From: Adiantum capillus-veneris
Taxonomy: Eukaryota > Streptophyta > Polypodiopsida > Polypodiales > Pteridaceae
Length of the DNA: 60,000 bases
NCBI GenBank assembly: GCA_014529385.2
Contig: CM043953.1
Span: forward strand, 110,988,549-111,048,548
Direction of reading: 5' to 3'
Shown here: piece after piece, positions 48,489 through 59,240 of the stretch
Layout of the letters: the number at the start of each line of letters is the position of its first letter
How positions within the stretch are numbered: position 1 is the first letter of the stretch
Program-made: the position numbers and the translations under genes
Notes under the pieces: model-generated
Seen by the model: only the letters and a program-made list of their open reading frames with translations
Told to the model about the DNA's origin: nothing
The model's database searches: none

Positions 48489-48493
48489 ATGGA
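48489..48493. repeat. Target-site duplication ATGGA (left)
   Basis: ATGGA directly before the LTR; repeated at 53,170-53,174. Confidence 0.9.
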
Positions 48494-48982
48494 TGTTATG
48501 GAATTAATATCTTATTATTTATTGCAGTTGTGACAGGTGGAAAAGGCTTGACCGAGCTAAGCTATTGCAAAAGGATATCATATTTTATGTACATTTCATT
48601 ATTCAAGTGCTCTTTATGATGTTTGGCCATTTATGACCGGCCGGCCAGTTTGTACTCACTTTGACCATTCAAGAATCTATTTTTTAAATACGTGCAAGAG
48701 GGAAATGGTCACTCTTGCACGGGGGGAGATTGCACCCAGTGTCCTTCTCATTCTTCTTCCTCTCTTCTCTCCTCTCTCGCTGTGCCAGGCGTAGCACTCC
48801 GCTCTAGGAGGTGCATCTGCGCATGTTCTCTTCCTCTCGCTCGCTCGTTGTCTCTCTCTGTTCGTGTATATCGACGATTATGCATCTATGTGGTTGCCAG
48901 GTATGTTGATTAGTCTGTTCTATGGTTGGTAGTATGCTATTTTGGGTATTTTGCAGAAAACTCCGCGCCTTCGGCTGTAGCA
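48494..48982 (+). repeat. 5' LTR (489 bp)
   Basis: From TGTTATGGAATT to CTGTAGCA. A CCGGCCGG core lies at about 48,638 and a CT-rich segment at 48,740-48,860. Same length as the copy at 52,681. Confidence 0.93.
48515..48613 (+). repeat. Left arm of a 99-nt inverted repeat (in the 5' LTR)
   Basis: Pairs with 48,991-49,089. The innermost 45 bases are a perfect match; about seven or eight mismatches lie in the remainder. Confidence 0.92.
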
Positions 48983-48983
48983 G

Positions 48984-48995
48984 TGGTATCAGAGC
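48984..48995 (+). promoter_or_regulatory. Primer-binding site (tRNA-iMet)
   Basis: TGGTATCAGAGC one base after the LTR. Its last five bases are also the first bases of the right inverted-repeat arm. Confidence 0.92.
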
Positions 48996-49089
48996 ACTTG
49001 AATAATGAAATGTACATAAAATATGATATCCTTTTGTAGTAGATTAGCTTGTTCAAGCCTTTTCCACCTGTCATAACTGCAATAAATAA
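48991..49089 (-). repeat. Right arm of the 99-nt inverted repeat
   Basis: Reverse complement of LTR bases 48,515-48,613, beginning with AGAGCACTTGAATAATG. In an RNA that includes both arms it would close a loop of about 380 nt. Confidence 0.92.
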
Positions 49090-49319
49090 CAACAACGCTG
49101 AGGGCGGCTTCCTAGCAGCTTCTCTATCTGTCTCTCCTCGTTCGCTTGTGGCATGCACATCCCACCCAATCTCTCTCTTCATTCGACGACCACTATCCCT
49201 CTCTCTTCGATCGCCACACTCCCTATCTCTCTCACTCGTTTGCGGCACCAATTGGACACTCACTCTCAAACTATCCCCTCCATTAATTCCCATGCAGTGT
49301 TGCGGCTGTGAGCGACATC

Positions 49320-49449
<130 letters not shown>

Positions 49450-49859
49450 TCAGTGGTGGCTGCCAGGCACTAGGCTGTGCACCACCCAGCCTCCATGCAA
49501 ACTCTCTGTGTATCTCTCTCTCAGAGGTAACCGCCACTGCCATCCCAAGGCTCATAACGGGTGCCCACCATATCTCTCTCGCGCCTCGTGGCACCCACAC
49601 CTTCCACTCTCCCCCTGCCAACCACCGGCATCGCCATCAACTCGAGCTGCCAACCAACTTACTTCTCTCTTCTCTCGCTCTCCCAGCAACATGCAGTCCA
49701 CCAACTACATTCCTCCAATCATTGTCGATACCCCCCCCCTCTTTTTGCTTAACCATGCAGTAGTCCTCGACCACTTATAGATGTCTGCCACTCATCTCCC
49801 AACCACCGGCCACTTTCCCACCTGCAAAGGACGCTCTCTCTCTCTCTCTCTGTCTCTCT

Positions 49860-52021
49860 CGGATCAACTATCGACCACCCACCACAGAACTCCCACTGCC
49901 CACCTCCACGAGAACTAAGTCAAGCAGCCCCTTTCAACTCAGCCTGCAGCAACTGTAACCTCAAGTTTTGTGGATTTTTTTTCTCTCACTTAGTTGCTCG
50001 CAACCAGCATGGGCCATCCGCTCACTAACCAGACATGCACCTATATTTTTCTCCTCAAATTTTAGTTTTAATACTCGCCAGTAGGAATCTATTTTAATGT
50101 TTCATAGTTAGATCAATAGGGGAAGATCCCCTCTGGCAAGCAAAGGGGTTTCCCAGATCGCTTGCAGGCAGGTGGACACACCCGATGGGGGAAGCAAGGT
50201 GTTGCACCCGAGTTGGTGGAAGCACGCATACATGGTGTGGACTACACCCACTGGGGCAAGGGGTTAATGCTGCAAACAAAGGCGTAGTCGACTTCCATGC
50301 ATGGTGTCAATATTGAAGGGCAGGGTGAAGAGGATGGCTTATCAGTATATTCTGGGCATTGTCGTCACTATACCATGCAGAGGGGCTATTGGGCTCCTCT
50401 TCGTCTGATCGTTCTCCGAGAAAGGTGCACTCCAAGAGGAAACACAGCCTGAAGCGGCTGGTTGTCAAGAAGCCTTTCGAATCGTCGAGGAAGGCCGAAA
50501 CTCTTTGAAGATACCATTTCAAGCTAATAACAAAACTCAAGAGGGTAATAATGTAGTGCAGACGCCAACGTTTATGGTGGAGAGAAAGAGAAAGAGTCGG
50601 ACTGCAGAGGATGATGGCCTTACGACTTCTTGTAGGTGTGTGTGTGTGTGTGCACGTCAACTATGAGAGACACCACCCCCGGTGGAGCACCATCAAGCAT
50701 TCACAACAATGCTAATGATGATTTTCGCATGCAGATTTTAGGCTTTTGCTTTAGTTTCACACTTCACTTCATTTTATTTTTATACCTAGATATTGTAATT
50801 AGCTCCATTGAGATTGTATCATATGTAATTTTGGCCTTTGAAGGCGTTTAATGTAACATTTTATTTTATTTCATTTCTCGCTCTCCCCCTTATCTACTGC
50901 ATCTGACCCCCCATTGCGTTTTGGTAATTGCAATCAATAGTGGTTTATATTTTACAGTTATAAACTATATTAGTATCATAATCAAACAATTGAATTTATT
51001 ATTATTATTTTTTAAATAATAATTAAAAAACCCATTAAAATACAATATATAGAAAAAGAGAATGATTGTGTACAATTTTATATATTTGATGTTATTGGTT
51101 CGAACTTAGATAAGTATTATGTTTATATAGGTTATTAGTAATTATGTAATTGTTTCTCATATATCTAGTAAAATATACTTATTAATTCCCGCTATGCTAT
51201 TTTGAGCAAGCTGACAATGCGACCCATCTATCTTGATTGCATTTCTGGCACACTATCCATGGCCATTACTTGGGACAACACAAACACACCTAACTGGAAA
51301 TGTTTGATAGAGCAGCTAAGGTAAAATTAATTTCGTGTTGTTTTCTTTATTTGTTGGATCAATCTACTGTTTATAGTAGGACCTTTGCATGATGTAAGCT
51401 CGTGATATCATGACTAAACACTAGTCAATGCTCTTTAAACGTTTTTGTTTTTTTTTTAACAGTATTAAGAACTTTAGAGGTAACAGTTTGCAATCTCAAA
51501 AGATTGCTCCATTTATTCAAACCAAAACAATCTACAATACATTGATTCCATCTCACTTTCCACTTAATCCGAGCCTCATCATTGTAAATGACTTTTACTA
51601 ATTACAGCCCTCTCCTATTTGTCTCTCTTTCCCCACGCATAGACTGGTACATATTTCAGATGCAGTATATCATCGAGAGTAAAATGATTTACAAAGAGCA
51701 AACAGAGAACAATAACGTTACATCAATTCAACACATCTGGCTTACTTATCAACTTGATTACCATCATTTATTGTTTGGAAGAAGGCATTGCTCTTTTAAT
51801 TACTTGCATTCTCTAACATTTTGCCAATACTTGTATTAAACAAAATTGCTATTGCGATCATTTCACATTGAGATATGCAGCTACTCACGTGAGTCGAGGT
51901 GCCTTCCGTCAATACCAATTTGTCAGTACTTTGTTACTCAACCTTACCCCAATGTGGTTTAAAACAGGTAGTACAATTTTTATGTTTTTATGTCCTGTCT
52001 AGTCCATTGGTCACATACACA
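49860..52021. other. Interior of the non-coding LTR element
   Basis: No domain found in any frame. The 50,100-50,660 part is richer in G and C and could be captured host sequence, for example the Ser/Arg/Lys-rich plus-strand frame near 50,395-50,505; this is speculative. From 50,850 on the sequence is AT-rich. Confidence 0.5.
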
Positions 52022-52252
52022 CAGATCCGCCAATTTAGGCAGTGTGTAAACGCTCATCTTGGTGTAGATTTGCCGATTTAGGCAACACCAATTATCTGTG
52101 CAGATCCGCCGATTTAGGCAGCACATTGAAAATTACAGATTCATGATTTTTAAACAATACCAAATGCAGATTCGCCAATTTAGGCAGCATTGGTGCAGAT
52201 CCGCCAATTTAGGCAGCACGTCATATTGGTGCAGATTCGCCAATTTAGGCAA
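52022..52252 (+). repeat. Six copies of a 21-bp motif
   Basis: Copies at 52,022-52,042, 52,065-52,085, 52,101-52,121, 52,167-52,187, 52,196-52,216 and 52,232-52,252. The core is AGATYCGCCRATTTAGGCA and contains the small dyad GCC-AATTTA-GGC. Start-to-start spacing is 43, 36, 66, 29 and 36 bp. The bases between copies are mostly unrelated, although GCA/TTGGTG recurs before some copies. Confidence 0.92.
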
Positions 52253-52680
52253 CACCGATCACAAAATCATGATGCAATGGCTGGCCACCACTGCATCTGG
52301 TATGATTTTGTTACCCGGGACATAATGAAAGTAATGTGGATTTGGACTTATATTGTGGAACTGGAATTGGATTGGGATTTGGTATTTGATGATTATTTTA
52401 TCACGGCAGTATTCATGTGATGAGACTTCACAATATGAGATTAATGATGAGTGTGACCACTGATATCCTGATTCATCAGGGTGTGACATATACTGCTTAT
52501 TCTAGTGGTATGGGACACTAGAATAGGTCGTATGTGGATGACGGCAGGCATAAGCAATGTTGTCTAGTTTTATGGATTTTTTAACTATTTTCTACAAATT
52601 TATAATCATTGTTTTTGACAAGCATTGTTTGCAGATTTTATCTTCGCAACTGAGGACAGTTGCTTTCCAACGAAGAGGTA

Positions 52681-53169
52681 TGTTATGGAATTAATATCTT
52701 ATTATTTATTGCAGTTGTGACAGGTGGAAAAGGCTTGACCGAGCTAAGCTATTGCAAAAGGATATCATATTTTATGTACATTTCATTATTCAAGTGCTCT
52801 TTATGATTTTTGGCCATTTATGACCGGCCGGCCAGTTTGTACTCACTTTGACCATTCAAGAATCTATTTTTTAAATACGTGCAAGAGGAAAATGATCACT
52901 CTTGCACGGGGGGAGATTGCACCCAGTGTCCTTCTCATTCTTCTTCCTCTCTTCTCTCCTCTCTCGTTGTGCCAGGCGTAGCACTCCGCTCTAGGAGGTG
53001 CATCTGCGCATGTTCTCTTCCTCTCTCTCGCTCGTTGTCTCTCTCTGTTCGTGTATATCGACGATTATGCATCTATGTGGTTGCCAGGTATGTTGATTAG
53101 TCTGTTCTATGGTTGGTAGTATGCTGTTTTGGGTATTTTGCAAAAAACTCCGCGCCTTCAACTGTTGCA
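52681..53169 (+). repeat. 3' LTR (489 bp)
   Basis: From TGTTATGGAATT to CTGTTGCA, followed by the duplicated ATGGA. About ten differences from the 5' LTR. The preceding AACGAAGAGGTA is a weak polypurine tract. Confidence 0.93.
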
Positions 53170-53174
53170 ATGGA
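53170..53174. repeat. Target-site duplication ATGGA (right)
   Basis: Follows the 3' LTR and matches 48,489-48,493. The target lay in a small palindrome (ATGGATTGCAATCCAT), a near-copy of which survives at about 53,276-53,291. Confidence 0.9.
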
Positions 53175-53590
53175 TTGCAATCCATGTTCAACCATGTTTC
53201 TCTACTATGATTGCAGTAATGTGTAGGCACATTCATGAGCAGTATTTTGCATCAGGGTTAGGATGTTGGGGGACATGGATTGCGATCCATGTTTTACAAC
53301 CTTTCACAACTTTGATCACATGACTTGATTCTAGCTAGTGAGAGGAGTCTTTAGTGAAAAAATAATTGGATCTGACTAGAATTGATGTCCCAAATGACTT
53401 TTTGATAGCTTAGGGATTTCCCATTTTTTATTTGAGTGATACAAGTTGTTTTGTGATTGTGTTTGTGCACATTTGATCATATACAACTAGTCTTACATTG
53501 ATAGGAGCATATCTATGAAATATGGTGGGGTGTGGATGTCCTAAGGGTTGTAGCAGGAAAAAATTTGATAGGAAGATCTAGGTCAACAAG

Positions 53591-53669
<79 letters not shown>

Positions 53670-54454
53670 TGTGTGCCTGTGATTGAATGCAAATGAGGTC
53701 TACTTTTTCCATTTTATCCTATATGTGCCTCACTTACCCAAATGCCAAGTGTAGACATACCTTATTTGCTCACATTTCCTATGATATACAACCTGCGGCT
53801 CAGACGACTCATCATTTGGATGCCCAATCTTTAATTTCTCTTGATTTTGCAATTTTGGATCATCGTAAGTTGGCATGAATTTTGACATATGCCAAATTCT
53901 TCCAAACTTGACATCCTCAAAGATCTTGAATTTTTGTAGATTTGGCATTTGCTTTCAGAACTTGAATCTGACTTTTTTGGCCCTATCTATTCATTTTTTA
54001 TCCTTATTAGGTTAAAAAGTAAATAAAATTAATAGAAATTATTATTACTTGGCCAAAAGTTTAGCCCAAATTATTCCTTATACACATATGTACATACTCT
54101 CACTCTAGGAATCTTGTCCGTCAAAATTTGGCTATATGCCTCATATTCTCGATAAGTGTTAAATTTTACTAAAAATAAAAAAATTAAGTGGAAAAACACA
54201 CTTTATACACTATACACCATCTTTCATAATTTTGCAGTCCTAGATCTTGCAATAAGCTGCTCCAGCTACTCTTACTTGGCCCTTTCCATTATTCTGAGTC
54301 ATCTTGGATGAAGGTTTGTGCAACGTACATGGGCACGCACAGTGTGTCTATGCAAGGTCATGGAATGTAACACTATTATGGTTATGGAAGAGATTCAATG
54401 GGTAACACTATATTGTGAAAAATGTGGGTACTGAACTTATTGTCCACTGGTTTT
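53175..54454. other. Flanking sequence without recognised gene
   Basis: Continues the sequence interrupted by the non-coding element; apart from the microsatellite at 53,596 nothing is recognised. Confidence 0.55.
53596..53675. repeat. Compound (CT)n(GT)n microsatellite
   Basis: About 57 bp of CT followed by about 24 bp of TG. Confidence 0.97.
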
Positions 54455-54935
54455 GGTTGGCGAGGTTCCATCTAAACTGCATTTTAGGAACAATTTTTTT
54501 TGAAGATGGTACCCTCGTTCCTTGATGGTTGATGTAGTGAGTACTTTTGGTGGGTTGTTGATTTGGCATGGCTTAAAATTGGATACCCACTTGTAGGTTG
54601 GTTGTGGATTTTTTTGTTTGGGTCTCCATTGCCAGGTTGTTGTGTGGGCAGTTGTGGTCTTCTCTAATTTGGATTTGGGAATCTTTTTATACCAGGGTTG
54701 GCAAGGTTCCATATAAATTGCATTTTTTGAACAAAAGATTTTGAAGATGGTACCCTCGTTCCTTGGTGGTTGGTTTAGTGAGTACTATTGGTGGGTTGTT
54801 GATTTGGCATGGTTTAGCTTTGGATACCCACATGTAGGCTGGTTGTGGATTTTTTTGTTTGGGTCTCCATTGCTAGGTTGTTGTGTGGGCAGTTGTGGTC
54901 TTCTCTAATTTTTATTTGGAAATCCTTTATACTTG
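54455..54935. repeat. Tandem duplication, unit about 241 bp
   Basis: Two head-to-tail copies beginning GGTTGGC(G/A)AGGTTCCAT at 54,455 and 54,696; the third occurrence of GGTTGG at 54,936 marks the end. The copies remain very similar. Confidence 0.88.
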
Positions 54936-55424
54936 GGTTGGTTTGCTTGAGCCATTGTGTACATTTCTCTTTGGGAGGTCACTTAGTAATTATGTGATTA
55001 TCATGTGAGTGCAGCAGAAGGGGTTATTAAATTTCTTTTTTATGCACATTTTTACATACAAAAGGGTAACATAAAATGGTGTTTGAATGTTTTTTTACAG
55101 ATTAAATAGGAAAAGGGTGTATTCTATTTGTCATAAATTCACAGATAAGGAGTATAATAAGTAGTTTTGAATGTACGTGATACACACAATTTATACATAA
55201 TGACCCCCCCAAGGGATTTCTTCTACCCGTATAATTGGACTAAGTCGTTGTTGCTCCTTGTAGCTGGATTGAGTTGAAAGATTGATATGAAGAGGCTGCT
55301 TTGGGTAACCATATCTGTGTTGGTTTGGTTTCCATTATGGATTTCTTGACCCAAACTTGTTTGATTTGTCTTCCATGGACTTTTGTAGATGGTTTGGGCT
55401 TGATTGTAAGTTGTGCCTCTTGTT

Positions 55425-55520
55425 GGTTTGGTTGTACACTCCATATGTCACATTTGAATTACACCCCATATGTCACTCCGTTGGTTTGGTTGTACACCCC
55501 GTATGTCACTCCCTTGGCAA
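55425..55520. repeat. Short repeats around TACACCCCATATGTCAC
   Basis: The phrase occurs three times within about 100 bp with small changes. Confidence 0.8.
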
Positions 55521-55869
55521 TAACTCGTGCACCAGTATCCACAAGTGCTTGTTTTGTCAATCCATCGGCAAGCTAGACATTGATTCACACATCCATATCT
55601 CCAAACCAATTCAACTCCATGTGAATTGCTTTGATAGGAGGAGATGGGGTTTTGATTTTTCAAATTGGAGCTATATTCTATTGTTACTTTTGCTTAGAAT
55701 CCATAGTTTTGCTTCTTCCTTTGCATCGTCTTGGATGGCTTGAGCTTTTTGCTTCTCTTCCTTTACTTGGTGAATCTTATCCAAGATGTCAACAGTGAGA
55801 GGTAAATAATACTTATTGAATCTGCATCCATTGACTCAATCAAGCATCTATTATCCCTCTATTTTTTCA

Positions 55870-56262
55870 AGTTTTACAATTCCACTTGGTGATATATAAC
55901 TGATCACAAATGGGCCATTACCTCGCTTTTTCAATTTCTTGGAGTTTTGCTTCAAGGTATAGACTAATACATAGTCCCCTTTTTTTAGCTCATTTATTAC
56001 GTATTGGTCATGAAACTCTTTCATTTGTCATTTTTGCAAACACATGGACACAATAACCTTGAGTCACAATTCATCTAACCTGATGAGTTGAGAAACTCTA
56101 TCTGGCAACTCATGTCCATTCCATCCTAAGATACTTGTAGTGTGCGAAGCAAGAATTCTAAGGGAAATATGGCATTGATCCCAAACACAAAAGTGAGAGG
56201 GGTTGTTTCCAGTTTGGTTTTGCATGCTACCCTATACGCACAAAGAGATAAATGTAGCTTAT
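55870..56262 (-). pseudogene. Integrase C-terminal part (deleted element)
   Basis: From 56,262 the minus strand encodes KLHLSLCAYRVACKTKLETT and TPLTFVFGINAIFPLEF, the helix-and-loop segment after the catalytic Glu of gypsy integrases. Near 55,990-55,870 comes the C-terminal domain (KGDYVLVYTLKQNSKKLKKR, GNGPFVISYI, GIVKLEKIEG) and stops. Frames change between the two pieces. Confidence 0.8.
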
Positions 56263-56269
56263 GGTCCTA

Positions 56270-56440
56270 GTCTGGTCCTAGTCCGATCTCAATCATAGAT
56301 AAAACCCCCTCTTTAAGCTTATCTATCTCCTCTTTGATTTTCTTTGCAAATGTCTCATTGTAAGTGTAGGGATGTTGTCTGCACGGCTTAGCATCACTCT
56401 TAAGGAGGATTGTATGCTAACATATATTTGGATCCACTCC
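56270..56440 (-). pseudogene. N-terminal start of reverse transcriptase, fused to integrase
   Basis: DAKPCRQHPYTYNETFAKKI and EEIDKLKEGVLSMIEIGLG match the entry segment of gypsy reverse transcriptase. It ends at an 11-bp direct duplication (TGGTCCTAGTC at 56,262-56,272 and 56,273-56,283), beyond which integrase sequence begins. Confidence 0.7.
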
Positions 56441-57759
56441 TTAAGGTCCTTATATAACCAACAAAACACACCTCTATACTATTTGAGAGTATCTATTATA
56501 AGATGCTCTTCCTCCTCAGTGAGGTCCGTGGCTATGTAAGTTGTTCTTGGTTCTTCCATTGGTTCAGCTATGTCAATCCTCTTTGCATTTTTAGGTCCAT
56601 CATAAGATGTACGTGGTTCCTTGAGTTCCCTCATTAGCTATTGTTTTATAAATTGTTTGTCTTGGATGGTGTATTTATAATAATGAGAGGGTGCATCAAA
56701 CTTTTCCATACTAAAATCCTCTTCACTTGTCATCCTCATTGTCCATCAGAGTCTTTGTTAGCTTTTGATATTTGTCTGTCTTGGATGGTGTATTTTTTAA
56801 AGTGAGAGGGTGCATCAAACTTTTCCATACTAGAATCCTCTTTACTTTCCATCTCCATTGTTCACACTTCTTTCCAAGTTTGTTTCAACTTTTGATATTT
56901 TCATTTTTGCTCAGTTTACGACATTTTTGTTGTTGTTTTCATTGTGTCCTTGGATTTCTTTTTGCTTTTCTTCCTTGGTTTTTTCTTTAGAGAATCTGAC
57001 TTCAATGGTTTTCTTGTTTTGTCGCAAAAACACAGTAATCTGCTCCCACAAGCATAAGGTACTGCCTTTGATCAATGTTCAAGGCATTGGTTTCTCTTCT
57101 CTGTTTCATTGTTTTCTCGCTCATTTCATTTAATATCTTTTTTTTCTCCTCAATTTTTGATTTGGAAAGTTATAGAAAATTGCCTTGTTTTGTTCACTTT
57201 GTCTTCGTTCTCCGATATAATCAATAGCTCGTCCTCAGTATTATTTCCTAACTCGTCACTCCATAAATCATGAAACTCCTCATCGTCACGCACTAACGTA
57301 TCAAATGGAATATTTTTCCACTATTCGTTTGCAATTGACCATTTTATGAGTGCCCATTGTCTCAGTTTCCACTTTTGATTCGAGGATAGCATTCACCATC
57401 TGGAAAGGTATTATGTCGAAATCTTCCTCATTGCAAAAGTTTGTGGATGTTAGCTCATTTACACACACACCTAGAGTCGCTAGTATATTTTCTCTCAACC
57501 AAAGGGTTTGAATAAATCCTTTGGAAAGGGTTGTCACATGTATCTTTTATCCTCTATCAATTGCTTTAGGATACACTCTTCCTTTCTCAAGCTTCCACAT
57601 TCAGATGCTTTGCACATCCAAATATGTGTTTTTTTTGTCGACCAGACATGTAGTTGTTGATTTGATTCAGTAGTTACATCAAAGTCTTCCAATGTCTCTA
57701 TAACTATGGTCCTTTGTGTTGACTCACATTTAGTACGCCTTTATGTCTCAAGTAAAGGT

Positions 57760-58060
57760 GGTCATAGCCTCAATCTTGAACCATTTTGAGTTGACACATG
57801 AATGGTCACCCCAAAATAACCTCAAAGTTATTGCTTTTCCCAAAATCTACTACTATGGAAAAATTATGAGCATACTTAATTCCACAAGAGGACACAATTA
57901 TCTATTCAAGCATACCCAAAGGTCTCTCTACAACTTTGTCTGCTAGTTGCAATTTCATACGTGTCTTCTTGAGAGCTAGTCCTCCCCACTTTTTCAAGAT
58001 TTCCTTGTAGCAATGGCTACCTCAGTCCCACTGTCAAGTATAGATATCATCTTCACTGCC
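57760..58060 (-). pseudogene. Retropepsin of the deleted Athila-like element
   Basis: ISILDSGTEVAIATRK holds an intact Asp-Ser-Gly active site (Asp codon at 58,033-58,035). The body follows as KTRMKLQLADKVVERPLGML, the strand SIVVDFGKSNNFEVILG and PFMCQLKMVQD, the C-terminal signature of gypsy proteases. A stop after the active site, a frame change and further stops break it. This is the best protease of this family in the window. Confidence 0.8.
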
Positions 58061-58427
58061 TTGTCCTCTAGTGGTAACGTGGTATTTTCTCACAATAATC
58101 ACCCACTTTTGTCACTGGCACAGGTTTTCCTTTTGGTTTCTCAGGTTGAGTTTTATCCACATTTTCACCTACAAGAAAGTCTTGAGGAGGGGTTTTCAAC
58201 CCCATCTTTTTCAAATTTTTACCCATTCGATCCCATAAATATGGACTAAGCTTCAAAAGTTTTGTGAGAGTAATGGTGCATATAATAGGGGATGACATTA
58301 TTTTGTGGAGACGTTTTGTGTCCATCTACAGAACGTGGATAATTGCATCCCTGCACCTCTGTACAATGACTACATATCTCCTCGATAAATCTCATGCTCC
58401 ATGTTGATTTTTGGGATTGATGCCGAC

Positions 58428-58891
58428 ATTAGGAAGAGGATGGGGTGTAGGAGGGCCTCTTTATTTTCCATGAGCTTATGGAGATGATTAACATTCTGAC
58501 AAATAGGTGTACGCCATGTGTGCAAGAATGGTGGGTGTGTAAGAGATGGATAAGAGTGGTCAAAGGATGCACTTTTTCCCCCCAAAAGAAGGTGGACAAT
58601 TTTATGATTTTTTACCTTCCATAACTCCCACATATTATCTCTGATTTGAGTGGAGATCATAGATCTGCAATCTACACATTGAGCTCTTTCCAAAGATATG
58701 CTACGTGATATGGTTTTACCCACTACAAAATTAAATTCCATTTTGAGGGGGAAATTTGAATTCAAACAAACTAGCCATTTTGCCTGTTTGAATTCAAAAG
58801 CTGCCCTTTGATTACTTTCTTAATATTAAAAGTTTGCCTTCCTTAAACTGCCAAATAAAGAGGCCCTCCTAGACCCCATTCTCTTCCTAAT
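58428..58891. mobile_element. 464-bp inverted-repeat element (MITE-like, possibly Mutator-related)
   Basis: Terminal inverted repeats of 39 bp (58,428-58,466 and 58,853-58,891, starting ATTAGGAAGAG) differ at two positions. The flanking 9-mers GATGCCGAC and GACAACGAC agree at six of nine positions, which could be an eroded 9-bp Mutator-type duplication. It separates two parts of the gypsy linker that are contiguous at about 45,000 in the relative. An internal inverted repeat (TTTGAATTCAAACA and complement) lies at about 58,754-58,798. The 131-codon minus-strand frame (58,765-58,370) is mostly this element and not a gene. Confidence 0.75.
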
Positions 58892-58977
58892 GACAACGAC
58901 GTGGCACTACCATTTTTTTGGTTTTCGATTGTCTCTCACAAGGATTGTGGCCATGGATCTTCCAATTAAAGAATTGG

Positions 58978-59211
58978 CTACATCTCTTGAGACTTGGCCT
59001 CATCCGTTGTGTTTGCTACCACTCTTGTATCCAATGGTGTTTTGTTCTCTGGCTTAGTTCGTTCACCCGTTTGGTTTTCTTTCTGTGCACTTTTGTTCTC
59101 CTTTTTAGGTATAAACACTACTTGTTCAAGAAGAAGCACTACTTGTTCAGGAATGTTCAAAAATTTTGGTTGCATAAGAGCTTGGGCTATCTCTATGAGC
59201 TTTCTGCACAT
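58978..59211 (-). pseudogene. Gypsy linker segment related to 45,290-45,070
   Basis: A 77-codon frame, MCRKLIEIAQALMQPKFLN..., then Lys/Glu/Gln-rich sequence ending TPLDTRVVANTT. The same pattern with stops occurs in the 40-47 kb element. Function unknown; it lies between gag and reverse transcriptase in both copies. Confidence 0.6.
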
Positions 59212-59240
59212 TTCTAACTCAAAATCATAGATTATTTTTA

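Larger units (their letters stand above)
55000..59240 (-). mobile_element. Deleted relative of the Athila-like element
   Basis: Read right to left: spacer/linker (59,211-58,978), inverted-repeat insertion (58,891-58,428), linker end (58,400-58,370), retropepsin (58,060-57,760), a stretch without recognised domain, start of reverse transcriptase (about 56,410-56,285), then directly the integrase end (56,262-55,870). The region around 55,040-55,190 matches 41,230-41,400 downstream of the 40-47 kb element, confirming common family. The interior deletion removes most of reverse transcriptase, all of RNase H and the integrase core. No LTR was identified in the window. Confidence 0.78.

Noticed and set aside
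52022-52252. Repeats separated by unrelated spacers, reminiscent of a CRISPR array
   Set aside because: Spacing is irregular (8-45 bp between copies), the setting is a plant LTR element and no Cas-like gene is present.
55448-55743. Overlapping frames on both strands near 55.3-55.7 kb
   Set aside because: They arise from short repeats around TACACCCCATATGTCAC and show no recognisable domain.
58370-58765. 131-codon minus-strand frame as a gene
   Set aside because: It spans an inverted-repeat insertion; only its last residues (near INMEHEIYRGDM) match the gypsy linker.
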